Of a stretch of 64,000 nucleotides of DNA, positions 1 to 7,194 are shown in pieces. The notes below the pieces were generated by a model, which made no database searches, was not told the DNA's origin, and saw only the letters and a list, made by a program, of their open reading frames with translations. The translations under genes and the position numbers were made by a program. This stretch comes from JAAFHB01 sp037128295 (GTDB lineage: Bacteria; Bacteroidota; Bacteroidia; Bacteroidales; Prolixibacteraceae): contig JBAXWR010000004.1 of assembly GCA_037128295.1 (NCBI GenBank), positions 10,758 through 74,757 on the forward strand, written 5' to 3'. Positions within the stretch are counted from its first letter, which is position 1. Each line of letters starts with the position of its first letter.

Positions 1-673
1 TGCTGATGACGAACCATCGGCCCGACATATTTTGTTTGACAGCCACTCCATCTTCACCTTTTAGTTCCTTTTCGAAAGATTGTTCAAGTCCGAAAGCCCC
101 TGCATTTCCTGTGGGGCCCGCCCCCGTTTTTGTTAGTTTTCCCAAAGTCCTCATGGCCAGGTTACCCGATGGGTAAACCCGTTCATTTTCCTGTTCAGTG
201 ATCAACCCACCATTATTTCTGCCCTTTCTGAGGATTGGGAATTTTCTAACCACCTGTAACTCTGCGTAGGAGACTTTCCGGGGAGTGATCAGATAATAAT
301 GTTTCTTTTGAGAAAAAGCTTTATAGAGTTCAGCCCTATAAGTTGAGGCTGATTTGTCACGTAAAAATCTTGAAAGGCAGAGTGCAAGTGAATCGACATC
401 ATGTTTAAACGTTAATGCCAGAGCAGGAACCCCCATGTCCATGTACAATTCATAATAGGGAATTGAGGTTGCCAAAGGACTTCCATCGGCAGCACAGATG
501 TCGCCTCGCCTTGCTTCGATTGCAAACTCTTTGATTTCCAATTTTTGGGCTTCCTTGTCCCATCTTGGCATATGTTGCACAATCACCACCCGGACAAGGA
601 TATAGATGGTGGTTATAGCTATAAAGATATAAACACCCAAAAACCTAAATGATATGTCATTACGTATATCCAT
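1..673 (-). CDS. ftsI: FtsI/PBP2-type peptidoglycan transpeptidase, N-terminal part (cut by window edge)
   Basis: Division-specific class B penicillin-binding protein that cross-links septal peptidoglycan in the periplasm. Only about 224 N-terminal residues are inside the window; the catalytic transpeptidase domain lies beyond base 1. Visible are a short cytoplasmic start, one membrane segment at about residues 10-32, and the class B pedestal start: the family's usual GxIxDRNGxxLA appears as a variant near residues 58-70 (RRGDICAADGSPLA). A later YPSGNLAMRTLG segment is also typical. I chose ATG 673 because it leaves two bases after the ftsL stop; an in-frame ATG at 660 is a weaker option. 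Last visible gene of mraZ-rsmH-ftsL-ftsI. Confidence 0.87.
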   Translation of the reverse strand, partial: MDIRNDISFRFLGVYIFIAITTIYILVRVVIVQHMPRWDKEAQKLEIKEFAIEARRGDICAADGSPLATSIPYYELYMDMGVPALALTFKHDVDSLALCLSRFLRDKSASTYRAELYKAFSQKKHYYLITPRKVSYAELQVVRKFPILRKGRNNGGLITEQENERVYPSGNLAMRTLGKLTKTGAGPTGNAGAFGLEQSFEKELKGEDGVAVKQNMSGRWFVIS

Positions 674-675
674 AT

Positions 676-1014
676 TTACTCTTTGTCAACATAGATTTTC
701 CTTGGTGGCTCTTTTGAGATTCCGATGTCAAGGCCACTATTTTTTACACGTTCGAGAATCACCGAGTGACGGCCGAGCCTCTGTACCTCGGCAGCCACAG
801 CGATTGAATTTGAACGCAATTCGATCAGACTATCTTCCAGTGCTGTCATTTCGCGGATCACCTTTTCCGATTTATACCTTAATGATATACTGGACAAAGC
901 CATAATGAAGAACATAAGCAAAAGCATCCAATTGTTCCGGAACCAGTCACTATCCATGAAGGTTCCATTGAGTAGGCTTTTAAAAGAGAACTTCTTTTTT
1001 CGTTTGTTTTCCAT
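676..1014 (-). CDS. ftsL: FtsL-like cell division protein
   Basis: Small bitopic division protein of 112 residues: a basic cytoplasmic start rich in Lys and Arg, one membrane segment at about residues 29-45, then a periplasmic helical segment with heptad-like spacing. FtsL sequences are barely conserved, so the call rests on topology and on position between rsmH and ftsI, its standard place. Family members bridge FtsB/FtsQ and FtsI-FtsW at the septum. The ATG at 1014 overlaps the rsmH stop by one base (TGATG), indicating translational coupling; a GTG one codon upstream is a less likely start. Confidence 0.78.
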   Translation of the reverse strand: MENKRKKKFSFKSLLNGTFMDSDWFRNNWMLLLMFFIMALSSISLRYKSEKVIREMTALEDSLIELRSNSIAVAAEVQRLGRHSVILERVKNSGLDIGISKEPPRKIYVDKE

Positions 1015-1916
1015 CACTTCCTTTTTTCTGCGATTCTCAACTTTGCACTCCTGGCCCTGGGGTTTTTGTAAATTTCCTTTTCGTCCGGAATGATAATTTT
1101 GCGGTTCACCAACTCAAACGGTGAGTTGCTGTTGCCATAAAAATCCTGTTCCAATGCCCCATCAATCCTTCCTGAACGCATAAAATTTTTCACAAGCCTG
1201 TCTTCGAGTGAATGGTACGACAGCATGACCAATCTCCCCCCGGGCTTCAAAAGATCAGTTGTACTTTCAAGAAAATCGCTTAAAACGCCTATTTCATTGT
1301 TTACTTCGATCCGCAATGCCTGAAATACCATAGCGAGATATTTTTTCTCAATCTTCTCAGGTACACAGGGCGCAATTACCTTTAAAAACTGGTTCGTCGT
1401 GGTGATCGGCGCTTCTGTTCTGGCTGCTGTGATGGTTGAAACCAGGTGCCGCCAATTTTTGAGTTCACCATATTCACGGAAAATCTGCCACAACTTTACC
1501 TCGCTGTAGGTATTGACAACTTTGGCAGCGTCAAGATCCGACGATTGGTTCATGCGCATGTCGAGGTTGCCTTCGAACCTGAACGAGAAGCCACGGTCTG
1601 GGACATCGAAATCGTGGGACGAGACTCCCAGATCGGCCAATATCCCGTCAACCTGATCAATCTGGTAATAGCGCAAAAAATTGCGGATGAATTTAAAATT
1701 GTGCCGCACAAATGTCAAGCGATCATCAACGATCACATTTTCAGTAGCATCAATATCCTGATCGAAAGCAATCAACCGGCCACCTTCGAGTTTTTCAAGG
1801 ATTTTTGCCGAATGCCCCCCTCCACCATAGGTCACATCAACGTAAACCCCGTTGGGCTGAATGTTCAACCCTTCAATACTCTCTTCGAGTAAAACCGGTA
1901 TGTGATATTCGTTCAT
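1014..1916 (-). CDS. rsmH: 16S rRNA (cytosine1402-N4)-methyltransferase RsmH
   Basis: SAM-dependent methyltransferase acting on N4 of C1402 in the 16S rRNA decoding region (formerly MraW). 300 residues, close to the usual length. The HxPVLL start (HIPVLLEES, residues 5-13), the glycine-rich SAM loop (VDVTYGGGGHS, about 26-36), the LADLGVSSHD motif and the C-terminal SYHSLEDR and NPRARSAKLR motifs are all present. It lies 37 bases after mraZ and is coupled to ftsL by a one-base overlap, so it sits inside the dcw operon. Confidence 0.98.
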   Translation of the reverse strand: MNEYHIPVLLEESIEGLNIQPNGVYVDVTYGGGGHSAKILEKLEGGRLIAFDQDIDATENVIVDDRLTFVRHNFKFIRNFLRYYQIDQVDGILADLGVSSHDFDVPDRGFSFRFEGNLDMRMNQSSDLDAAKVVNTYSEVKLWQIFREYGELKNWRHLVSTITAARTEAPITTTNQFLKVIAPCVPEKIEKKYLAMVFQALRIEVNNEIGVLSDFLESTTDLLKPGGRLVMLSYHSLEDRLVKNFMRSGRIDGALEQDFYGNSNSPFELVNRKIIIPDEKEIYKNPRARSAKLRIAEKRK

Positions 1917-1953
1917 GTGGTCTTAGATTCTATCGTGATTATTGTAAAGCAAA

Positions 1954-2397
1954 TTATCCGATCAATTCAGAGTACATATTCTTATATGCCTCATCATCAA
2001 GCAACCATGCTTTATGAATGGCAGGATCCCAAAGTCTGATTTTTTTACCCTGACCTGTAAATAAAGCATCTTTGGTTATGCCGGCATAAGCCAGCATTTC
2101 GTCAGGAATATTCAACCTTCCGTTTTCAGCCATCGGCACCTGATGGATTTCTTCATAATACCGATCGATGAACTTGCGTTGAATCGGATCTTTCCGGTCG
2201 ATCCTACCATCCAATTCTTTTGAATGTTCCTCCCAAGAAGCACGTGGGTAAATGTTCAGACAACGGTTCTGTAGGTCTTTTTCGATCGCAAACACCGGCT
2301 CAACAGCATCACCAAGCTCCTTTTTGTAGGAGGCTGGTAAAACTACGCGGCCTTTACCGTCAACAGTTACAGGATATTTGCTCGAAAATATAGCCAT
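1954..2397 (-). CDS. mraZ: MraZ transcriptional regulator of the dcw cluster
   Basis: DNA-binding protein of two tandem SpoVT/AbrB-like halves that forms a ring and controls the division cluster from its own promoter region. Each half shows its signature: DGKGRVVLP in the first and ENGRLNIP in the second. I start at ATG 2397 (MAIFSSKYPV), giving 147 residues as usual for MraZ; the reading frame stays open 22 codons further upstream, but that extension does not look like MraZ. First gene of the minus-strand operon. The 300 bases upstream are shared with the divergent acyltransferase gene at 2699. Confidence 0.97.
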   Translation of the reverse strand: MAIFSSKYPVTVDGKGRVVLPASYKKELGDAVEPVFAIEKDLQNRCLNIYPRASWEEHSKELDGRIDRKDPIQRKFIDRYYEEIHQVPMAENGRLNIPDEMLAYAGITKDALFTGQGKKIRLWDPAIHKAWLLDDEAYKNMYSELIG

Positions 2398-2551
2398 CTG
2401 AAATTTACTTCTCAATCGAAGTGTAAAAATATAAATATTACACAACATGACAATAGGTGACATTCTATTACACCAAATTATTTGAAAGAAAATTTTAACA
2501 TTCTTATCAACCAGAAAGTTAAAAATGTTAATAACTCAAAATAGCTGTTGA

Positions 2552-2559
2552 TATCTTTG
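2552..2559 (+). promoter_or_regulatory. Candidate -7 element TATCTTTG upstream of the acyltransferase gene
   Basis: An exact match to the Bacteroidota -7 consensus TAnnTTTG. Transcription from here would give a leader of about 130 bases before the gene at 2699. No clean TTG-type -33 element is visible at the usual spacing, and a weaker TTACTTTG at 2666-2673 is an alternative nearer the gene. Confidence 0.35.
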
Positions 2560-2698
2560 TCGAAGAAGGTTTTGAAATCCTTATAAAGTCCAATCAGGCC
2601 AATGGAAGTCGAAAAAAAATAGTTTCGTTTTGTTTTCATAATTCGAATACCGACTGTTTTTTATTTTACTTTGGGACGGAAAATAAATTTTCGCAAAA

Positions 2699-3535
2699 AT
2701 GGAAAACGAAAGGATTGTCTCTCTTATAAAACCTATTGATTTAAAGGAACTTGTATTGGAAAAAAATCCAAAACTTGCAGCCCGGATACCTGGGTTTGTT
2801 TATGGCCTTTTGAACAGGTTGCTCCATATCAGGGAGGTGAACGAGATCATCCGAAAGTATGGCCATCTGAAAGGGGTTCCATTTATTGAAGCAGTTTTGC
2901 AATACTTTGAGGTGAAGGTGGAGCATTATGGGGATGAAAATTTTCCTTCTACCGGAAGGTTTATTTTTGCCTCAAATCATCCATTGGGTGGTTTTGACGG
3001 ACTGATGCTGATCAAAGTAGTTAGTGACCGCATGGGAAAATCGTTGTTTCTTGTCCGGGACGAACTGACCAAAATTCCCACGCTGACCGATTTGTTTATC
3101 CCAATCAATAAATTTGGGGATCAACGCCGCTCGGCAAGTCTAATCAATGAGGCATACAATTCGGAAAGCCAAATCCTCATATTCCCTTCAGGGTTGGCTT
3201 CCCGAAAAATTAAAGGGAAGATCACCGATTTGGTATGGCAGAAGCATTTTATCCAGAAATCGGTTGAGCATCGAAGGGATGTTGTGCCGGTTTATATCAG
3301 CGGAAGAAATTCATGGTTTTTTTATTGGCTGGCCAATTTTCGTAAATTGATAGGTATTAAGTTAAATATTGAAATGTTCCTTTTGCCTGATGAATTGTTC
3401 AAAAACAGGGGCAAGACCTTTGTGATCAATTTTGGGATACCATTGTCATGGAACAGTTTCGATCGCACCAGGACACAGACGGAATGGGCAGAAGAGGTGA
3501 AAAAGGTTGTTTACGCATTAGCGAGTCAACCATAG
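2699..3535 (+). CDS. PlsC-family O-acyltransferase, GlsA/OlsA-like (aminolipid synthesis)
   Basis: Membrane-associated acyltransferase of 278 residues. The active-site motif is NHPLGGFDG at residues 93-101, with His94 and Asp100 spaced H-x5-D instead of the H-x4-D of classical PlsC. The FPSGLASR motif (162-169) corresponds to the FPEGTRS phosphate-binding motif. This variant is typical of enzymes that O-acylate lyso-aminolipids; in Bacteroides thetaiotaomicron GlsA does so in glycine lipid synthesis, with GlsB as partner. The GNAT-type gene at 3885 is the matching GlsB/OlsB-like partner. The amino acid head group (glycine, ornithine or other) cannot be told from sequence. A general lysophosphatidate acyltransferase is less likely. 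Confidence 0.75.
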   Translation: MENERIVSLIKPIDLKELVLEKNPKLAARIPGFVYGLLNRLLHIREVNEIIRKYGHLKGVPFIEAVLQYFEVKVEHYGDENFPSTGRFIFASNHPLGGFDGLMLIKVVSDRMGKSLFLVRDELTKIPTLTDLFIPINKFGDQRRSASLINEAYNSESQILIFPSGLASRKIKGKITDLVWQKHFIQKSVEHRRDVVPVYISGRNSWFFYWLANFRKLIGIKLNIEMFLLPDELFKNRGKTFVINFGIPLSWNSFDRTRTQTEWAEEVKKVVYALASQP

Positions 3536-3575
3536 GATTATTTTTATTTTCATCTTCTTCACAGGATCGAATGTA

Positions 3576-3604
3576 GCGGCTGGCAACTGGCAGCTGGCAG
3601 CACC
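3576..3604 (-). repeat. Dispersed GCCAGTTGCCAG-type repeat, reverse orientation
   Basis: The stretch reads GGCTGGCAACTGGCAGCTGG and onward, the reverse complement of the CCAGTTGCCAG unit found at four other non-coding sites of this window (3720-3795, 4921-4945, 40821-40855, 43850-43870). Every copy seen lies between genes. Confidence 0.7.
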
Positions 3605-3719
3605 TTCAATTGGGTTTTGTTTCTGATAAAAAAAATCTCTATTAATATCGATATTACAAATTCCGGATATTTGATAAGCTACTGTATAACAACAGATTAT
3701 TAATCCAGACAACGGCAAA

Positions 3720-3795
3720 CCGCCAGTTGCCAGTCCCTAAGGACCAACAGCCAGTATTACCCGGAAAGAGTCCCAGTTGCCAGTTGCCAGCAGCC
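3720..3795 (+). repeat. Dispersed GCCAGTTGCCAG-type repeat, two units
   Basis: Two units in direct orientation, CCGCCAGTTGCCAGT near 3720-3734 and CCAGTTGCCAGTTGCCAGCAG at about 3773-3793, separated by 38 bases that include a partial CAGCCAGT. Opposite in orientation to the copy at 3576. Confidence 0.7.
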
Positions 3796-3884
3796 ATATG
3801 CCCTTCGGATAAATAAATTCCAGCCTATTCCACATAGAGATTAAAAAATGTTATTTTTGAAGCCACAATTCAAGAGTTTGAAAA

Positions 3885-4856
3885 ATGAAGGAAATTATTC
3901 CTCCCGTGGCAAGGGAGCTACTCGAAGCAGAGTTGACTGCAGACAAATTCCAACGGAAAACAAACAAAGCCGATAACGAGATTTACATTCTTTCGCACCA
4001 CGATTCTCCAAATCTGATGCGGGAAATCGGGCGTTTACGTGAGTTGACTTTTCGCTCGGCCGGTGGTGGTATTGGCGAAGAAGTCGATATAGACAAATAT
4101 GATACATCAGAAGAACATTATTATAATCAATTGATTGTCTGGGATCCAAGTCGCCGCGAAATATTGGGTGGTTACCGATATATTCATTGTGCAGGTGTTC
4201 CACGCGATGAAACCGGTGAAGTTCCATTGGCAACATCCCATCTTTTTCATTTTTCGGACGAGTTTATCGACGATTATCTTCCTTATGTGATTGAGTTGGG
4301 CCGTTCGTTTGTACAACCCGATTATCAGTCAAGTAAAGCAGGGGCCAAAGCTCTTTTTGCATTAGACAATCTTTGGGACGGACTAGGTGCCCTTGTGATC
4401 GACCATCCGGATATCAAATATTACTTTGGGAAAGTGACGATGTACCCGCAATACAATCAGCATGCCCGAAACCTGATCCTCTATTTTTTTGAAAAATACT
4501 TTCCCGATCCTGACAAGTTGGTCAGACCAAAGATACCTATGCCCTATTCGGCCGATTTTGCCTATCTTGAAGAACTGTTTTCAGGAAAAGGCTACGATGA
4601 AGCTTATAAAATCCTTTCGGCAGAAGTGCGGAAATATGGCGAGAACATCCCTCCATTGATCAATGCCTATATGACCCTCACCCCTTCTATGAAAACTTTT
4701 GGGACTGTGATCAGCGATGAGTTTGGGGATGTGGAAGAGACAGGTATCCTTTTGAGCATTGACGATATGTACGATACTAAAATCGACAGGCACATTTCGA
4801 CCTATCTCGAAGAACTTGCTGATAAACAGGAAGATCCAAAGGTGAGGTTTCAGTAA
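3885..4856 (+). CDS. GNAT-fold N-acyltransferase, GlsB/OlsB-like
   Basis: 323-residue acyltransferase of the Acetyltransf_5 group (often called putative hemolysin). Family members transfer a 3-hydroxyacyl group from acyl-ACP to the amine of an amino acid, the first step to ornithine lipids (OlsB) or glycine lipids (GlsB). The central region has the expected order: RLRELTFR, a WDPSRREILGGYRY beta-hairpin, then ELGRSFVQPDYQ and a long C-terminal helical part. Paired with the O-acyltransferase at 2699 it completes a two-step aminolipid route. The 349-base gap between them suggests separate transcripts. The substrate amino acid is unknown. Confidence 0.78.
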   Translation: MKEIIPPVARELLEAELTADKFQRKTNKADNEIYILSHHDSPNLMREIGRLRELTFRSAGGGIGEEVDIDKYDTSEEHYYNQLIVWDPSRREILGGYRYIHCAGVPRDETGEVPLATSHLFHFSDEFIDDYLPYVIELGRSFVQPDYQSSKAGAKALFALDNLWDGLGALVIDHPDIKYYFGKVTMYPQYNQHARNLILYFFEKYFPDPDKLVRPKIPMPYSADFAYLEELFSGKGYDEAYKILSAEVRKYGENIPPLINAYMTLTPSMKTFGTVISDEFGDVEETGILLSIDDMYDTKIDRHISTYLEELADKQEDPKVRFQ

Positions 4857-4920
4857 TATGGGGATTATAGCTTCTTAAGAGGAGACTGCGTGTTATTTAA
4901 GAACTTGAGATAATAAAAAA

Positions 4921-4945
4921 CGGCAGCTGGCAACTGGTGGCTGGC
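4921..4945 (-). repeat. Dispersed GCCAGTTGCCAG-type repeat, reverse orientation
   Basis: Reads CGGCAGCTGGCAACTGGTGG and onward, the same unit as at 3576, in the 182-base gap between the convergent genes ending at 4856 and 5039. Confidence 0.65.
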
Positions 4946-5038
4946 TCGTACTAAAGGTTGTTTGGAGTTATAAAGCAGGATACTGTTTTTTTTATTACCT
5001 TATCACTAATTGCCAGTTTAAACCTTAATCAATGAATC

Positions 5039-6049
5039 TCAAATGTTCTTTTGCATTCCCGTTTTTAAATTACTTGCAAATAACATTCCAATTATCTTTT
5101 GTGTTTGATCGGGGTAATCGACTTCAACCTTCTGGTCCGATTCAAGCCATTGGCCAATTTTGCCGAAATGTTTTTCCTTCAGGCTCTTAATGACGGGAAC
5201 ACCCATCAATTCGAGAGCAGCGGCATTGCATTTTTGCTCATATTGTCCTTTCATAGGAACAACCATCAACTTCTTTTTTAAATAAAGTGCTTCTGCCGGA
5301 GTTTCAAATCCAGCTCCGCACAAAACCCCATTCGAACCTGCCATATCTGCTACAAACTCATCATTTGTAATCGGGAAAACCGAGATATTTGCCAAAAAAT
5401 AGGGTTTCTTTGCATGTTTTGAAAAAATATGCCACCTGATGTTTCCAAAATGCGAGAGCTTTTCAACAAGCCTTTGGTCATCGTATGCTGGCAGGTAAAC
5501 CGTATAATAATCAAGTTCTTCAATCCCAATTTCCCTGACCTGTTTTCGAATAACCGGAGTAAAAATGAACTCGTCATAGGGCTGAAAATGAAATCCAAAG
5601 TGGGCATTTGCCGGTGCATAATTCCGGATGACAAAACGACCAAAATAATCTTTTTTAAGTGGCATGGGAACTTTAGCGCTTAACAATGATCCCTGATGAC
5701 TTAAACTGATACAAGGAACGCCCTTGCTTCGGCAAGCCCAGGCAGAAATTGGTTCAAAATCATTGATTACCAGATCATAGTCCTCCACATTCAATTGATT
5801 CATTTCGCGTTTCATATTTGGAAGGCTTGCATTGACCGTTGTGCTCCAAAGGTCGATTCCCCCTTTTTTGCCAAAAGTAAAGCTCAAACCCTTAAACTTA
5901 AATTTTACCGGGACACTAAGTTCAACATCGCACTGCGTCCCACTGATCAGAATATCATAATCACAATATTGGCCAAGAGTGGGTATGATTTCCCTAGCGC
6001 GGCTGATATGGCCGTTGCCCGTTCCCTGTATTGCATAGAGTACCTTCAT
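5039..6049 (-). CDS. Glycosyltransferase of the MJ1255/VC2487 (GT28-like) family; possible glycolipid synthase
   Basis: 336-residue GT-B-fold protein. The N-terminal domain starts with the family loop GTGNGHISRA (residues 9-18), followed by a DYDLVINDFEP strand-turn. The C-terminal domain has the nucleotide-sugar binding region around CGAGFETPAEALYLKKK, like the FELAEAL region of MurG/UGT enzymes. Sugar and acceptor are not known for most of this family. It starts 15 bases after the stop of the PlcP-like gene, so the two form an operon. Since PlcP releases diacylglycerol in phosphorus-starved bacteria and a glycosyltransferase normally uses it, a diacylglycerol glycosyltransferase role is a reasonable inference, though the known partner (Agt) belongs to another GT family. 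Confidence 0.75.
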   Translation of the reverse strand: MKVLYAIQGTGNGHISRAREIIPTLGQYCDYDILISGTQCDVELSVPVKFKFKGLSFTFGKKGGIDLWSTTVNASLPNMKREMNQLNVEDYDLVINDFEPISAWACRSKGVPCISLSHQGSLLSAKVPMPLKKDYFGRFVIRNYAPANAHFGFHFQPYDEFIFTPVIRKQVREIGIEELDYYTVYLPAYDDQRLVEKLSHFGNIRWHIFSKHAKKPYFLANISVFPITNDEFVADMAGSNGVLCGAGFETPAEALYLKKKLMVVPMKGQYEQKCNAAALELMGVPVIKSLKEKHFGKIGQWLESDQKVEVDYPDQTQKIIGMLFASNLKTGMQKNI

Positions 6050-6064
6050 TTATAAAAAATTGTA

Positions 6065-6916
6065 TTAGTTGCTGAATTCCATCAACATATTTTTAAACAA
6101 GTCCTTCACTCCCACATCGACCAATTTCTCAAAATCGGCAACCACAATACCTGGTTCTTCGATAAAATCGGTCCTGTAATTGAAAATCCCCCATTTACCT
6201 TCGTTGTATTCGAGGGCTGTCAGGTTTTCGATCCAGTCGCCCGAATTAAGATAGTTGACCGAGAAGTTTTCTATTCGTATTTTTCGCATTTCTGGTTTGT
6301 GGATATGACCACATACAACCGTATCGACTCCTTTTCTTGCTGCAACATTGGCAACAGTTTCTTCAAAAGCATTGATAAATTTAACCGCACTTTTTACAGA
6401 TTCCTTGATCTTCTTGGAGAAGGAAACAGGTTTCAACTTTAAATCCAAAAACCGAAAAGTCCAATTGATCATCGTGTTCAAACCAACAAGGAAGTCGTAT
6501 CCGATGGCTCCCAGTTTTGACAGCCATTTTGAATATTGCATCACAACATCGAACACATCGCCATGAAAGAACCAGGTTGTTTGACCGTCGAGCTCAAGTT
6601 TCAAATCATTGATGATCCTTAACCGGCCAACTTTCATCCCCGTGAAACGTCGCAACATTTCATCATGGTTTCCGGTGATGTAATAGACCGTACAACGTTC
6701 AGAAGCTAGACCCATCAGGTGTTTGACCACTTTAAGATGCGATTTTGGGAAATAGCGCTTCTTAAACTGCCAGATGTCTATAATATCCCCGTTCAGGATC
6801 AGAATTTTTGGTTTGATGCTTTTCAGGTACTTTAGTAATTCAACAGCCTGGCAACCAGATGTGCCCAGATGTACATCGGAAATTACCACTACTTCAACAT
6901 TTCGTTTATTGTCCAT
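6065..6916 (-). CDS. plcP: PlcP-like metallophosphoesterase (phospholipase C for lipid remodelling)
   Basis: 283-residue calcineurin-like phosphoesterase. The metal ligands are all present: SDVHLG (Asp14, His16), NGDIID (43-48), GNHDE (82-86), WFFHGD (115-120) and GHIH (203-206). General annotation would be UDP-2,3-diacylglucosamine hydrolase (LpxH-like), but the HGDxFDVV segment, the NT-N after YD, the SAVKFINAFEE helix and the SGDWIE end resemble Sinorhizobium PlcP, which removes phospholipid head groups under phosphate limitation. That resemblance is from memory, not an alignment. The ATG at 6916 is preferred over a TTG at 6943, because a Pho-type repeat array ends at 6958. First gene of an operon with the glycosyltransferase. 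Confidence 0.78.
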   Translation of the reverse strand: MDNKRNVEVVVISDVHLGTSGCQAVELLKYLKSIKPKILILNGDIIDIWQFKKRYFPKSHLKVVKHLMGLASERCTVYYITGNHDEMLRRFTGMKVGRLRIINDLKLELDGQTTWFFHGDVFDVVMQYSKWLSKLGAIGYDFLVGLNTMINWTFRFLDLKLKPVSFSKKIKESVKSAVKFINAFEETVANVAARKGVDTVVCGHIHKPEMRKIRIENFSVNYLNSGDWIENLTALEYNEGKWGIFNYRTDFIEEPGIVVADFEKLVDVGVKDLFKNMLMEFSN

Positions 6917-6957
6917 TTTCAGTATGAATTTTAATTCAACCAATAAACGGCCAACCA

Positions 6958-6996
6958 GTTACTGAACGGTTACAAAACAATGAATTTGTGGTTACT
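6958..6996 (-). promoter_or_regulatory. Pho-box-like array upstream of plcP
   Basis: On the minus strand: AGTAAC, a degenerate ATTCAT, TGTAAC and AGTAAC, each separated by exactly five bases (11-bp period; plus-strand GTTACT 6958-6963, GTTACA 6969-6974, GTTACT 6991-6996). Direct repeats on one face of the helix are the geometry of PhoB/PhoP boxes. The array points toward plcP and a weak -7-like TATTGGTTG lies about 12 bases downstream. Confidence 0.6.
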
Positions 6997-7071
6997 TTTA
7001 TAGGCGATTCGCTACAGCAAAATGATACCAAATTGAAACAACTTGTTAATCAAACTGTAACACTCATGGAT

Positions 7072-7079
7072 TATCTTTG
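7072..7079 (+). promoter_or_regulatory. -7 element TATCTTTG of an orphan plus-strand transcript
   Basis: Exact TAnnTTTG match between two minus-strand genes, so it serves no annotated gene. A TTG at 7043-7045 is 26 bases upstream, longer than the usual spacing. It is followed about 80 bases later by a strong plus-strand terminator. Confidence 0.45.
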
Positions 7080-7085
7080 CTTTTA

Positions 7086-7194
7086 AAATAATTACTCGTT
7101 TAGTTTTAGTCTGCTCTGTATTGTATGTAGTGTTTACGTTTACTAGTTAAAGGTTCGGAGAGTTCGGGACAGAGTATCGTCCCGAACTTTTTTT
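7086..7194 (+). ncRNA. Candidate small RNA (promoter plus terminator, no ORF)
   Basis: Between a consensus -7 element (7072-7079) and an intrinsic terminator (7162-7194) lies a stretch of about 75 bases, rich in T, without a credible reading frame. The transcript would be about 105-110 nt with a 9-bp terminal hairpin. I recognise no known RNA family. The start is inferred from the promoter. It would run convergent to the GH1 gene. Confidence 0.4.
7162..7194 (+). terminator. Strong intrinsic terminator, plus strand
   Basis: Perfect 9-bp stem GTTCGGGAC / GTCCCGAAC (7162-7170 with 7179-7187), 8-base loop, then seven T (7188-7194). The U-tract exists only in the plus direction. On the minus strand the hairpin follows the GH1 stop directly and could help end that mRNA, but without a U-run. 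Confidence 0.85.

Larger units (their letters stand above)
3536..3884. other. Intergenic region with inverted copies of a dispersed short repeat
   Basis: 349 bases without a credible gene between the two lipid acyltransferases. It carries copies of a GGCAACTGGC-type repeat in opposite orientations at its two ends (3576-3604 and 3720-3795), with about 115 AT-rich bases between. No Pho-type half-site array and no strong terminator are seen. Confidence 0.7.

Noticed and set aside
6065..6916. Gene first read as LpxH, UDP-2,3-diacylglucosamine hydrolase
   Set aside because: No other lipid A genes are near, and the HGDxFDVV segment, helix with SAVKFINAFEE and SGDWIE end fit PlcP better; the Pho-type array and glycosyltransferase neighbour agree. 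LpxH-like remains the fallback.
7162..7194. Hairpin taken as the GH1 terminator
   Set aside because: The U-run exists only on the plus strand, so it is assigned to a plus-strand transcript, though help in ending the GH1 mRNA cannot be excluded.
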